Program-made: the position numbers and the translations under genes | Notes under the pieces: generated by a model | Told to the model about the DNA's origin: nothing | Database searches by the model: none | The model's input: only the letters and a program-made list of their open reading frames with translations | Shown: in pieces, positions 23,190-41,417 of the stretch | Numbering within the stretch: position 1 is the stretch's first letter | Layout of the letters: each line of letters starts with the position of its first letter | From: Mangifera indica | Lineage: Eukaryota > Streptophyta > Magnoliopsida > Sapindales > Anacardiaceae | Reading direction: 5' to 3' | NCBI RefSeq assembly: GCF_011075055.1 | Contig: NC_058140.1 | Location: 20,833,945 to 20,897,944 of the forward strand | DNA length: 64,000 nucleotides

Positions 23190-23316
23190 GGTAATCTTAG
23201 ACTTAAAAAGGGAAATCTTTGACTATATATGGTGAGAACCACTAAATCTAGAAAAAGATTTCAATATCAACACTTGGATTTGAAATGCCCATTTATAGTA
23301 ATCTACTAAAATACTA
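23190..23316. repeat. Diverged duplicate upstream of AGL15, copy B
   Basis: Partner of 22740-22868. A weaker partial match follows near 23500-23550 (CCAAATCTAGGGAAAGAT), so a third decayed unit is possible. Confidence 0.5.
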
Positions 23317-24535
23317 CCATCTCTGGATACAATTTTACCACAAAGTGAAAAGACAAGAATGCCACTAGTTTTTCTCTAGAATTGGAAAAACCCATTTGCT
23401 AAATGTAGCAGTGAAAACAAAAAGCCATCCAAACTTGGTCCTCAAAGGCCAACTAAACCAGGACTCTCTCTGCAGAAACAAGCCATTGTTCTAAATTTGG
23501 TATTCCACCTTACCAAATCTAGGGAAAGATTATAAAAAGAGATTCAGAAAAATAAGATATCCGACTAAAATTCTCAGTCTAAATCTGGTAAAGCCAACAG
23601 AGAAAATACCACAAATCTCTAGAATGGATGGTGTGCTGGTTACCCTTTAGTATAACTAGCAAGGGAGGTATCTGAAAACAGAAATTGCAGCAAACTAAGC
23701 CAGCATGATTCTCATTTGCTACAAAACAAATGATAATAAAATTGCACAAACCCACATTCTAATTGTAGAAGAAGTGAACACTTCAATGTAAAAAATACAG
23801 AATGAATAGGATAAACAAAATTTAAAATTATTTGTAACACCTTTAAAACATAAAAGAGATGTTGGGTATATATAAATATCTTATATCGTTTGTTTGGATA
23901 GTTTATAAGTTTTTAAACTTAAAAAACTAGAAGCAAAGTTGTAATACATTGTAATGTTATATAAAAAATAAATAATATATTAACAGTAGGTTAGTATCAT
24001 AAACTATTGGATTAATGAAACTTTGTGATATTAAAGTTGTTCTATATGTCATTGAATGTGATACTGTATATCCAAAGCACACAATGTGGAAACAGGATGT
24101 TTCATTATTTAAAAATAAAAAAAATAAAAAACCTAAACTTGGAACTGCCTAGAAAAGTCAGGAAAAAATGGTATTGTGGACCCAAAAAAGAGAACTATGA
24201 GCACCCAGGACACTCCAAATGTGGGAAAAGGAATCATGCAAAGCTCAGCACACAAAGACTCTAAATAGAATACAAAGACACAGCCATGCAAACTTGCCGT
24301 TTCCAGCCTTAAACGCTCTCAAACACAAACTATCTCTTTATCTTCTCTAAATTTGGCAATCTGTCTCACATACATTTCCAATGCCCTTATTAAATAACTC
24401 TTCTCACAAAACCTGAAACACCATATTCCAAACCAAACCAACCAGACCTCTCTGTCCCAAACTGAATTGTTGGAGGAGACAAAGAATTTTGATTTTTTTC
24501 CTTGTACTTTTATATCATCTGCTCAAGAAATTGAA

Positions 24536-27213
24536 ATGGGGAGAGGTAAGATAGAGATAAAGAGGATCGAGAATTCAAATAGTAGGCAAGTTACCTTCTC
24601 TAAAAGGCGAGCAGGTTTGCTCAAGAAGGCTCACGAATTGGCCACTCTTTGTGATGCTGAGGTGGCTGTTATAATCTTCTCTAATTCTGGCAAGCTTTTC
24701 GAGTTTTCAAGTTCTGGGTTAGTTTTGGATTCCTTTTGAGGACAAATGTGATGGTTGCATGTGTTTGTTTGATTGTATTTCTTGATGGGTTCTCTTTGGT
24801 TTTTCAGAATTTTTCATCTTCTTGCATGTTTGTTTATTACCCCTTTAATTATTCTATGACTCTCTTGCTATTCTATATCTAGAATCTTGTTTTTAGATAC
24901 AATTTTTTTCTTTTTCTATGCTGGATGATTTTGAAGTTCACTAAATTTTATTTGTTGCATGTGTTCTTGATTATACATGTTGATTTGTACTCTGGTTTTT
25001 GTTTGGAGCAATTGTTATGTCAAAATGATTTTTGGATAAGTACTCTGTAAATTTATGTAGGAATTCTGAAACTTTGCGTATGACTGTTGTTTAATTTTGT
25101 GTTGCAGGGAAATATTTTATATATGACTGTTGATGGTTTCTCTTTGTTCTTTTCTTCTTTTTAGAAGGACTTTTGTTAATGTTTTTCAGTTAAAATTGTT
25201 GACGACCTCCGCTTGAACAATGTATAGGTTGATTCTTTATCAATATTTTCCCATTATTTCTGAAAAAATACTCTTTATTATACTCCCTCTCTGTCTTTCT
25301 AACTTTTCCGTAGGGGCTGGTTTGGGGCTTTTGTTATTTGAACTTTGAGAAATGGTGACCCCAATTGATAATCTTGAAATCCAGATTACTGAAAATGGTT
25401 TCAGGATCTTACTTCTTTCTGTTTGGGACAGTTTTTGTCATTTTTTTGCATTGCCCTTGCAGAGATTGGCTTGCAGTAAGCTCCACTCAGTAATTCTCTG
25501 TGTAATGTTATTGCTCTAGGCTAAAGGTCCACTTTTAGCGTTTCAACTTAATTTCCACATAATTAAATGCTTGTGTAGTTTCCTCAGTCGTTCCTAATGC
25601 GGAATCTGTACTAGAACCTATGACACTATTGCTCAAAGGAGGGGCTGAAAAATTTCAAATTATACAAAAAGAGGTTTTAACATCAGGTAGTTGTTTTTGA
25701 GTAGTTAATGTTGTATAGGTGACCCAAATTCTGAAAGGGCTTGTCTAAATTCAGAAAGTTTGGATTTAAGATGTGGATCCTTCATCATTTGCCTGTGGTT
25801 TTTCCCGTATTGGGTTTTCCACGTAAATACTTGTGTTCCTATGTCAAGTTTTTGTGCATTTTATTTTATTTTTCTCTGGGTTTCGTAACAGTTAAGACCT
25901 TGGATCATCTTGATGCTGGTTTGTTAGATTACGGATATCTAGTTTGGAAGATAGAGAGCAGCAGAAATAAGTTTTAAGCTTGGTTTGGTGAGCCCGTTGG
26001 TATCAAAAGGTAAAGGTAATCTATGGGGCTGTAACATACAGGTGGTCTTAGAAAGGGTATTTTAGTCTGGGACTAAAATGAGTGTCCAAAACAAAGATTT
26101 ATGTGGTAGCTGTGGGGTTCTGAATAGCACTATTTGACCATTGTTTATAAGAATTTGGCGAATAATCTTTACTTTGAATTTGTAAAACGATAATGAAGAT
26201 AGAATGTCCTTCAGAGACCTGAGGATTTTAGTACAGATGATATTCTTGGTGCTAAAACTTATCGTAAGATTGAGTACAATGGTAATATTGTTATGAGGAA
26301 GCCATGTTAACCGCATTGTATACTGATATTGATTGCAAGTTTTCAAAAATATTTAAAACTATGTGCTTCATAAATTTGTTTACAGAAACATTGAACTATT
26401 TCTATATCTTATTTTTGCAGCATGAAGAAAACACTTTCCAGATATAACAAGTGTATGAACTCTCTGGAGATTGCTGTAGCAGAACACAAACCCGAGGTAC
26501 TCATTGATGCATGGTTTACTTGTAAAATCTGGAGCAATTCTATTATTCTGTTATATTTTTTGTCTATGAATCCCTCTTGTGACACATTGTTGCCACTCCA
26601 ATCTTTCATAAATCCTTTTAAAGCAGCAATGATATTGTATCTTTGTAATCAGTGCATCTACTTGGTTAGATTTATGAGTCCATGAAAATTTTCCCTCTTG
26701 TAAGCTTTTGGTATGTTGGTTTTCTCTATGATGATTATTCTGCGGATTCATGCTTTTGGTATTAATGTTTCCAACTTTTCTTTTCTCCTCAGAAGCAAGG
26801 GACTAAGGAAGTCAATATTCTAAAAGATGAAATTGCAAAGCTACAAATAAAGCAGTTGTAAGTATTCTTTATTCTATTTGAGTTAGTATAAAAATCAGAC
26901 TTTGGATAAATTGCCTGTCAATTCTCATTTTAGAAGTATACTGATTGCTTTGATTGTATAGGCAACTTATGGGCAAGGACCTGAATAGCTTGAGCTTAAA
27001 GGACTTGCAGCTTCTAGAACAGGAATTACAGGAGGGACTGTCATTTGTGAAGGAGAAAAAGGTTTGAAAGATCTCTGCTTTTATTTGTTTTTTCACCCGT
27101 TTCAGTAACTATCATTGCCGAGAGGCCTTTACTAAATCTGCATCATTCCAGGAGCAACAACTGATGGAGCAACTGGAACAATCAAGAGCACAGGTAAGGT
27201 TGTTTTAGTTTGC

Positions 27214-27285
<72 letters not shown>

Positions 27286-28482
27286 ATAGGGACTCACACT
27301 GATGTCAGATTCATCTGAAACTGGTGTTAAGTAATTCTTCATGCCATATCTAGCTAAGGTTTTCAAAAACAATTTTCTAAAATATGTTGGATATGACATG
27401 AAGAATTACTAAACACCAGTTCATGTCATATCTATCCCATAGTTAAATTTAGTTTGGGCTTACACTTGATGCTAAAAAGTGGCAGCATACGCTGCATCTT
27501 TTATGGTGCTGTGAAGCTGAATTCTTTTTACCAAAGGAAGGCTGGAATTTCTGTCTGTATGATTACATTGTCTTTATTTCTTTTGTACAGGGACAGCAGG
27601 CAATGCTGGAGAATGAAACTTTGCGCAGACAGGTAAGATATGTCATTGTAGAAGCAAATCTTTTTCATTTTATTTTCTTTGTCTGAGTGTCTAATCTGTG
27701 TGTCCATCTTGTATCATAGGTTGAGGAACTTCGGGGTGTCTTTCGATCTACTGATCAAGTCTCACCAGTCCCACCATATTTGGAGTACTATCCTCTAGGA
27801 GGAAACAATTCTCTTGTAAACCATAGTTCTGCAAGTCCTGAAGTGGCCTCCGATATTGTAATGGAAAAGGGAGATTCAGACACTACCCTGCATTTAGGGT
27901 ACTACTATACTTTTCCCTTATTCAATGTCACCCTTAACTAATTGCAAAAATCCTGCTGCTCTTGTTGTTTAGAAGAATGTTCTCTCTAGTTGACACCCTT
28001 CAGCTCAGGGTAAATCTTTGATTTCAATCTGGTAACTGTTTTATTTAAGCAGAACCCATTCAAAGTGTCCATTATTTTTGTCAAATTTCCTCGTGCTACT
28101 AAATTTAAACTTGATAGATGGACATGGGGATGTCTGTATATGGTGGTCAGCGTGAGCTGCCATAGGTTTTTCTTCCTACTATTAACTTGATTTCACAAGG
28201 CCTGTTCTTATTAAGATGGAGCAAGATTTCCATTCAAGCATTGAACTAATGATAACCGAAATCAACTTTATCTTTATCTTTAACTAGCTTAGTTATGAAA
28301 AAAATATGCAGAAACATGTTATTTTTTATTGACAGAACTGTCATTCATTTGCTTTCTTCATACTCATGTATATATATTCTTTGAGTTTGCCTAGGCTGCC
28401 AAGCAATTCTTGCCGCAAGAGGAAGACACCCGAAGGAGAAACCAATTCCAATGACTCAAGGAGCCAACTGGGCCAACCATAA
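24536..28482 (+). CDS. AGL15: MADS-box transcription factor, AGL15-like
   Basis: Eight exons: 24536-24717, 26421-26496, 26793-26857, 26962-27061, 27152-27193, 27591-27632, 27720-27898, 28395-28482. The total is 774 nt, or 257 residues. Type II (MIKC) order: MADS domain at residues 1-60 ([20 protein letters not shown]), a short I region, and a K domain across exons 3-6 with heptad leucines ([19 protein letters not shown]). The divergent C-terminus holds TLHLGLP, an LxLxL EAR-type repressor motif, and a basic patch CRKRK. EAR motifs recruit TOPLESS co-repressors, and AGL15 promotes embryogenic state and delays senescence and abscission in Arabidopsis (established for the family). Intron 1 is 1.7 kb, as is common for MIKC genes and often regulatory. 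NAA10 and a choline transporter nearby repeat the Arabidopsis AGL15 neighbourhood and support AGL15 over AGL18. Confidence 0.92.
27219..27280. repeat. (TA)n microsatellite in AGL15 intron 5
   Basis: About 62 bp of uninterrupted TA dinucleotides, 25 bp downstream of exon 5. Confidence 0.95.
27319..27421. repeat. Hairpin-forming inverted repeat in AGL15 intron 5
   Basis: The left arm (27319-27350, AACTGGTGTTAAGTAATTCT...) and the right arm (27390-27421, complement of AACTGGTGTTTAGTAATTCT...) are 32 bp each and differ at only about two positions. The loop is about 39 bp. It may be a tiny palindromic element or a small-RNA foldback. Confidence 0.75.
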
Positions 28483-28896
28483 CCCCTTGCCATCACTTCT
28501 GATAGAAACAACAGAAAATGAAATAATTTTGTTACAGTTGCTTGTAGCTTTAGCAGTTTTTTCTGAATCATCAAAGCAGGGACTTTATATGCATATAATT
28601 GAAGCTAATATTTCAGATGATGATGATGAAAAACGTTGTAGTTACTCTTTTATTATTTTTCAAAGTAATGATCAGAGTACATTTCCAAAGTTTAGATTTT
28701 AAATGTAGTGCTTTTGGGTGATGATAAATCGAACGTATTCTCTCTATTTATTACGTGATAATTGATGAGTTCAAATCGCTAATTTGAATTTAACAGGTAG
28801 CAAGCTGATCGCTTCACACGGAAGATGTATAAAAGAAAACTAAGAACATTGAATTTATTTACAAATTAAGAATGGAATTGCAATGGTTGATTAGAC

Positions 28897-29829
28897 TTAA
28901 TTCAATACTTTTCTAATGCCATTAAGCAGTTCATTTCTTCCAGCTAAAAGCATGGAGAAGAGAAGATCAACCTCCTTTGTTAAGCTGTCTATCAGCTTCT
29001 CAAAAGCCTGCAATTTTCTTTTTAATTCCTCCACTCCATGGCTGCTATTTCCAGCTTCAATGGCAGCTGCAAAGCAAGCAGCTGAATCATTCAGCTCTCT
29101 CACCTCCTTCAACACAACCCCTTGTTTAATTGCTTCACAGAAACTTGAATCCAAACCGCTCAGAGTAGAGCCTGATAATCCTCCAAGTTCTTTGATCGTT
29201 TCCAAGTATGGTTTAGAATCTCCAGACAATCCCGCTAAAATAACGCCACAGATCCACAATCCAACTCTCTTTACTTCCAACAAAGCTAGATGAAGAATCT
29301 TTTCTTTGCTGGAAAAATTCAACCTTTCATCACCGTCTTCCTTGTTTTGAGTCTTTCTGAAACCATCTTTGATTGAGCTTGAACCCTTTACTTGAACAGC
29401 CTTGAGACGCTCAATAGCCGAAGAAGGTGAACTCTCCACAAGGTCTACAGCATGAGAAAGACAAAGCCGAGCGTGACCCAGATGAGAAACAGACGAGGAA
29501 ATTGAATTAAGAAGCTCCAATAAAGTCAAGCTGAACTCGAGATACTCCTCCACAGAATTCTCCTCCCATTTACACATGGGGTAGTCTATATCCACAACCA
29601 GCTTTGCAAAAGCCTTGTTGACGCTTGGAAGGATCTCAAAGCATTGCAGAATCCATGACAGGGACAAGAATTCCGATCCGGGTTTCGACAATTGGGTTAA
29701 GCAAATGGAAATATGTGATTCAAAATCCTGAAGAGAAGCTTGCAAAGCTTCAGGTTCATGGCGGTGGTGGTGTAAATGATTCTCCAGCTTGAAGTAGACT
29801 TTGCTAAGCCTTTGTACCAAGAGTACCAT
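28897..29829 (-). CDS. BYPASS1 / UPF0496-like protein
   Basis: Intronless gene, 310 residues. The start is the ATG at 29829 (MVLLVQRLSKVYFKLENHLH); the frame extends four codons upstream without an ATG. It is helical throughout, with the family-typical FLSLSWILQCFEILPSVNKA, a central WEENSVEEYLEFSLTLLELL, and a C-terminus LTKEVDLLFSMLLAGRNELL resembling the end of BPS1. In Arabidopsis, BPS1 prevents synthesis of a root-derived mobile signal that arrests shoots; whether this relative does the same is unknown. The hydrophobic stretch VGLWICGVILAGLSG could be membrane-associated. It converges on AGL15, with 414 bp between stops, so the 3' ends may overlap. Confidence 0.82.
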   Translation of the reverse strand: MVLLVQRLSKVYFKLENHLHHHRHEPEALQASLQDFESHISICLTQLSKPGSEFLSLSWILQCFEILPSVNKAFAKLVVDIDYPMCKWEENSVEEYLEFSLTLLELLNSISSSVSHLGHARLCLSHAVDLVESSPSSAIERLKAVQVKGSSSIKDGFRKTQNKEDGDERLNFSSKEKILHLALLEVKRVGLWICGVILAGLSGDSKPYLETIKELGGLSGSTLSGLDSSFCEAIKQGVVLKEVRELNDSAACFAAAIEAGNSSHGVEELKRKLQAFEKLIDSLTKEVDLLFSMLLAGRNELLNGIRKVLN

Positions 29830-32060
29830 GACAAGAAGCAAAGTTAACTAGACAAGTATTCAAACTTTTGGCTTTGATGGTTTGGATTGTACAAGTCTGG
29901 CTTTTTATTTCAAAGTTGTAAGTCGGTACACGCTCTTAAGATCACTGTGGGCAAAAACAGGAGCTTGGAAGTTGAAAGAATCAATGGTGATTGGCTGTTT
30001 GTTCGGCGGTGAAGTCGTGTTTATCTATTTGTATATTCATTCAGACACGCTTCTTCTGCACAATTGGGTCCACTTTGTGCTTGTTAGCTAAGCAAGATTG
30101 GAATTTGGAAGGAAGCAGTGAAGAAGAAGACTTCAAATTCTTGGAGGAATGAAACACATTTCCTTTGAAAAGTCCATTTACCGAACCATTTATTAAATTT
30201 ATAAATAAAGTTTGTTAATTTTTGTTATATTTTTCACAGGTGAAAAGTAAAAAATGCATCATCTTTGGAAAAGTTAAATAATAGATATAGATTCAGGTGA
30301 TTGTATAATCGGGGGGAATAGTCATTTGGTGGGACTTTTTGGTCATGTTTTATATAATGTATTTGTAATAAGAGTAACCTGAAGAGGAAAGAGGTGGATA
30401 CGAACTGAATCGAATCAAATTTGAATATTCTTCAAATCAAGTTTGAAAATTCTTTGACTCAAGTTTGATTTGAATTTATTAAATCAACATTAAAGATGGT
30501 TCGAGTTTAGTTTAATTAAAAATGATTCTGTTTGAGTTTGACTTAAATTTATGATTCAAATTTATTACTCAGATATATGACTCAAATTCGTGATTTAAAT
30601 TCATGATTTATTGATAAAACAATATCATTTAACAATTATTTAATATAATTCAAATTGAATCATGAGTTAAATTTAAAAGAATTGAGTCATTTATCTAGTG
30701 TGCAAGTCAAATCGAGCCAAATTATTTGTAACCTGAGTTTAGTTCGATTTTAAAATAAGTCAAGTCTTTTTAATTTAAGTTTAAGTCATATTTAAAATAA
30801 ACAAATTTGAATCACATTGAATAAAGTTAAATTGATTTTTAAATTTAAATTGATTCAATTTGAATTTACCCTTATAGAGGATGCCTTAAATCTTCTCGGA
30901 CTCTTTTTATGGCACAAAATTTGGTAACATTTTATTTACCGTCCATCTAATCCATATTGTTGTAGAAAAACAGAACAGCGGCGCCAGTAGGCTGGCTGGC
31001 TCACTATGGGCCGCCCATTGTTTATTTATTCCAGGTAAATTTTTACCTTTATATTCGTAAATGCTCAAGTGAATCACATTCTCCCCCTTCAACGTTTGCC
31101 GAATATATTTTTTCATAATTGGTGGCATAAATCAAATTCTTTTATCCAAATTCTAATCTTATTAACGGAAAAAATCTGTTATAATTTTAAACAAGTGAAA
31201 TTACTAAATTGTTTCAAATTATATTTTATTTAATATAAAATTATCATATGATCTATTTCCCTTTTTTTCATTATTTATTCTTATTTTTCTATTTTATAGT
31301 CGATAGTGTTTTAAAACATGAACTGAATCGATTGACTAAATTGAGTAAATTACGTATGATCATAATTTAATCTAATCAAACCTGTATGCACACATAGGCC
31401 AAGTTATTTTGCAAAATTTTGTAATTACTAAAACTTGAATTGAGTTCACTTGATAAGAAATATACACCACATAATGTTAGATCATAAATATGAATAGTTA
31501 AATATTATTTTAATATTTATTTAATTTATTATCAATCTATTTATATTAGATGAAGTTCGGATCAATCCCTTAATCGGTCAATATCTTATCCAAGTCTGTA
31601 AATTTTACAACAAGTACACTACTAGTTGTACAAGATTATTTATTCTTTGCCTAGAGGAATTAAAAATGCAGGATAGAACTTTTTAAGTTTACGGTAAGCT
31701 TGAATGTGTTAATTGTGATTATGTCTTGATCACGTATATAGAGAACACGGCTCCACTTTAATTAGATTGAAAGGGTAATTACGTGTTTAGCTCAAATTTG
31801 TTATTAATATAATGAGGCAACAACCATTTGGCACCGATTTTCCCGGAGATATTAATTAAAATAGTTATATATATATATAATTATTATTTTTATTATACAT
31901 ATATAACCTAAAACATAAAATGTCTTTAAATTTTATATTTATTCAATCAAGTCTCACTCATTCATGACATAAAACTCATCTACTTATCAAATCAAGACAA
32001 AAATATGAGATGAAATGAGATGAAAATGTAAAAGGAAAGTTGGCTAAACACCAAACCAAC

Positions 32061-32150
32061 TAATTTATTTTTAAAAAATTAATTGATCAATTAATTTATT
32101 TTTAAAAAATTGGTTAATCAACCAATTTATTTTTAAAAATTGATTGATCG
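32061..32150. repeat. Three 31-bp tandem repeats
   Basis: Each unit contains AATTTATTTTTAAAAA followed by a small palindromic TTGATCAATT-like or TTAATCAACC-like end. Periods are about 31 bp. Confidence 0.65.
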
Positions 32151-32256
32151 GGTGCTTGATCAGTCAATCCATCCAACCAATCCTAAATCTCATAATTTTT
32201 TTTTTAAAAACAAAATCAATTTAAAAATGATTATATTTATATAATAGAAAAAATGG

Positions 32257-32259
<3 letters not shown>

Positions 32260-32304
<45 letters not shown>
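32260..32304. repeat. (TA)n microsatellite
   Basis: About 44 bp of pure TA repeats in the gene-poor spacer. Confidence 0.95.
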
Positions 32305-32311
<7 letters not shown>

Positions 32312-34093
32312 ACAAAGTGATTATTTTAATTAATATTCTGATTTTTCCTTTTTATAATTGCTTCAAAGTTCAAACACTTAGTAAATCAAATCAAATCATA
32401 TCATATGTTGTTGACACTCTCAATATAATTTGTTTTCAAATGACGGTGTGACTAAGTTTGATAAAATTTTAAAATATAAGATATAAAATTTAAATTCTAT
32501 ATAAAAATATATAAATTTTTAATATGAGATTTATATGATTTAAAAAAATTTTAAAATATGATCCTGGATTTGTAAGTTTAGTCAATTGACCCACCAAACT
32601 TTGAAAATATTAAATTGAATTCAGACGATGTGGAAGTCAGTTGGCTTAATTGTTGGGGAAGAAAATGGAGCATTATTTGTAAAAGAATTTCCCATATGTT
32701 TTGAATCTTATTATATGTTGTTAATTTATTAGAAAATGGTTAGATGGTTGCTTCTATGGCTTCTTACTTATATAAGTAATGAATGGACTAAATGAAATGA
32801 AACCCACATTACATGTTGCCGGTCGTAAACTCTTTATAAATTGGCTTGATTATTACCGATTTGAATTTGAATTTGAATTTATTGTTATTCGATTTGATAA
32901 GTTCTCAAACTTGAGATTCAGTTTAAATATAATATGAATTAAATCTTAAAAAATAAAAATATTGCATTTATTCTTTTTAAATAATTGATGAACTTAAGAA
33001 GACTAAGCTTGAACTCTTCTGGGTTCTCTTTCTTTGCAATTATAGTGGATAGTAATGGCCCATTAAAGCATCTTGGGTTGCCCTTCAAGAAAGGTGCACA
33101 TAATCCATAAAATGAGCCGGGCAAAATTCATTTACAAATCCCATTAAGAAATAGAGTTGGGTTTGGCCTATGAAGTTTGCATGGATTAGATTTCATCAAG
33201 CGCAAGAACAATTAAGGTTGGGTTTAATTTAAATCGAGTTCAAATCATATTTAGTTTAAGATCAATTTAAATTTAAATAAATTGATTTGATATTAATAAA
33301 TTTATCTGGGTTTAATTTGATCATCAAGAAACTAACTGTGGAACAATATATGAAAACACCAAAATGATAAGTTTTTTTTTTTTTTTAAGATATGATGTTC
33401 AACATTTCAACCTAACCATGCCCACAGTTTTATTAATTATTTAGATTTTTTTTTGGTTTTGGCAACATAAAATAGACTAGACTAAACCCATAACAAGATG
33501 GGATTTTGTTTCTTATTCATTCTGTTATTGAGAAGCTTCCAAATTAATATGTTTTCAAAATAAACAAAGGGAATCCTCCACCCACCACTCCTTCTAATTT
33601 CCTTTTGAATCTAGCCCTTATCATTTTTGGCCCACTCTTCAACTTGTTATTTATTTATTTTTACTTCAGAATTTGGTCCATTCAATGATTCCTTCACAAG
33701 AAAAGGAAATTGCTAGATCATTCTGCCATATTGAGTGTCCATAATCAATCATATTATAAATTATAATTAGGCATAACCACCATGAAAAAAATATATATAT
33801 TCTTATAAAATTTTTATAATTAATTATGCATAATCATTCACAAACATCAATAATGCATGAAAAATAAATCGACCACCTAATAATTATTAAAGACAAGAAT
33901 AGAGTCTTGTTTAAATTATAATGTATAAACTTGGATATGTAGGCAAATGATTATTCATTAACTTATTGTTTAGAAATTCTTGGTATATATAAATTTTCAA
34001 TGGATAAAATTGTTTATATAAGTTTCGAAGAATAGACCCAATTTTAATAAGAATTTTTACTTGTATTAAAAATTCTTTTTGATGAAATAAATA

Positions 34094-34372
34094 TTAAAAA
34101 ATCTGTAAAAGAAAATTAAATTTTGACAAAGGACTTGTAAAACGCACGCGTTTTAGCATTGAGGCAAGCTGGTTACGGGCTTTAGCTTGACAAACTACAC
34201 CAATTTTAGACACATTTAATTTGGGTATGTCTAATATGTTGAGCTCCCCATGTTCAATAAAATCAAAATTATGAACCACTCTGCATGTGTCATTAGTTGA
34301 CCTAACCACTGTATCAAAATTCTGGTCACATGGCAGAACATGATTGGTGAATAAGCAATTTGTTTGGATCAT
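34094..34372 (-). CDS. Unrecognised 92-codon open frame
   Basis: An ATG-initiated frame with normal-looking composition (for example ELNILDIPKLNVSKIG and AKARNQLASMLKR) in an otherwise AT-rich desert. It has no low complexity, membrane segment or signal peptide, and I recognise no family. It could be a fragment of a decayed gene or transposon. Kept because its composition stands out from its surroundings; the call is weak. Confidence 0.2.
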   Translation of the reverse strand: MIQTNCLFTNHVLPCDQNFDTVVRSTNDTCRVVHNFDFIEHGELNILDIPKLNVSKIGVVCQAKARNQLASMLKRVRFTSPLSKFNFLLQIF

Positions 34373-35155
34373 AATTTTGTATTATTATATTTATTAATTA
34401 TATTATAAATTTTATTTGCATTACACAAGTTTTTCCGCATACTGACTAGCCTTGCTGCTGGAGGTTGAAACTACACCATTTAAAAAAAAAAAAAAGAGTG
34501 ATTAACATTTCGCCACCTATTTTTTTTTTACTTAAAATACTTTTCCGCCCATTAAATGCATGAATAACACCTTTTCACTTGAAAATAAATTTTGACATAA
34601 TGTCAAAAGGTTAAATTACTGCATCACCCTTAACTATTTCGTTTTTTAAAATTAACGTATCACCTCAGAATGGTAAAATTTTAAATTAGTATTTTACATA
34701 TCAAGTTTGTCATTTTTTCTTTCTCTTTCATTTTCAATCTCCTTTTTCTTGTAGATGGTTCTAATTGGGTGGGTGACAATTTGGGTGGGTTTGCACTTTA
34801 ATAAGTAAAGGTTTTGACGGCTAAGATTTATTATAAACTTAAATTATAATTTTTAAACATATAAAATAGTTACATCTACATGTTTGATGAATTTGATTGG
34901 ATTGAGTTTGAGTGAAGTGGGTTTAATTTGGGTGTGTGATGATTCTAATGGATTGGGATTTGAATTTAGATGATTGACTAATATGAAGACTAAAGTTTTT
35001 AAACTTAAATTACAAAATTTTAAAAGCATATGAAATGAGACATTATATTGGATGATACCATTATTATTTTATCTTTGTAATGCTAATTTTTTAATAAAAT
35101 TAAGTTTTGCCTAAAAAAAGTACGAAAAAAAATGTTTTATTCGTTTACAATTCCA

Positions 35156-35161
35156 TATAAA
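35156..35161 (+). promoter_or_regulatory. TATA-box candidate for the carboxypeptidase gene
   Basis: TATAAA about 100 bp before the ATG at 35262, in a less AT-extreme stretch than the spacer to its left. Assigned on position and sequence only. Confidence 0.4.
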
Positions 35162-35261
35162 CAGCTTGTTCCTGGATCCAACTTCAATTATTCTATTCTC
35201 TATATCTTCTATTTATACTGAAAGAGACAGCAATAAGAAGAAGGAGAAGCAAGCTAACACA

Positions 35262-41417
<6,156 letters not shown>

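Larger units (their letters stand above)
21370..24535. other. Spacer and AGL15 upstream region
   Basis: Holds the methyltransferase 3' UTR, a Mutator-like element (21602-22301), a diverged duplicated segment (22740-22868 and 23190-23316) and the AGL15 promoter and leader. No other gene is supported; the frame at 24025-24264 has no family signature. Confidence 0.5.
29830..35261. other. 5.4 kb AT-rich gene-poor spacer
   Basis: No well-supported gene. It contains degenerate dispersed repeat sequence with words like TCAAGTTTGAATTTGATTC (30400-30870 and 33220-33310), three 31-bp tandem units (32061-32150), a TA microsatellite (32260-32304), an unrecognised open frame at 34094-34372, and the carboxypeptidase promoter at its right end. 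Confidence 0.55.

Noticed and set aside
24345..24360. CTAAATTTGG as a CArG-box for MADS autoregulation
   Set aside because: It deviates from CC(A/T)6GG at one position, and such words are frequent by chance in AT-rich DNA.
28916..29293. 125-codon plus-strand frame
   Set aside because: Antisense shadow of the BPS1-like gene.
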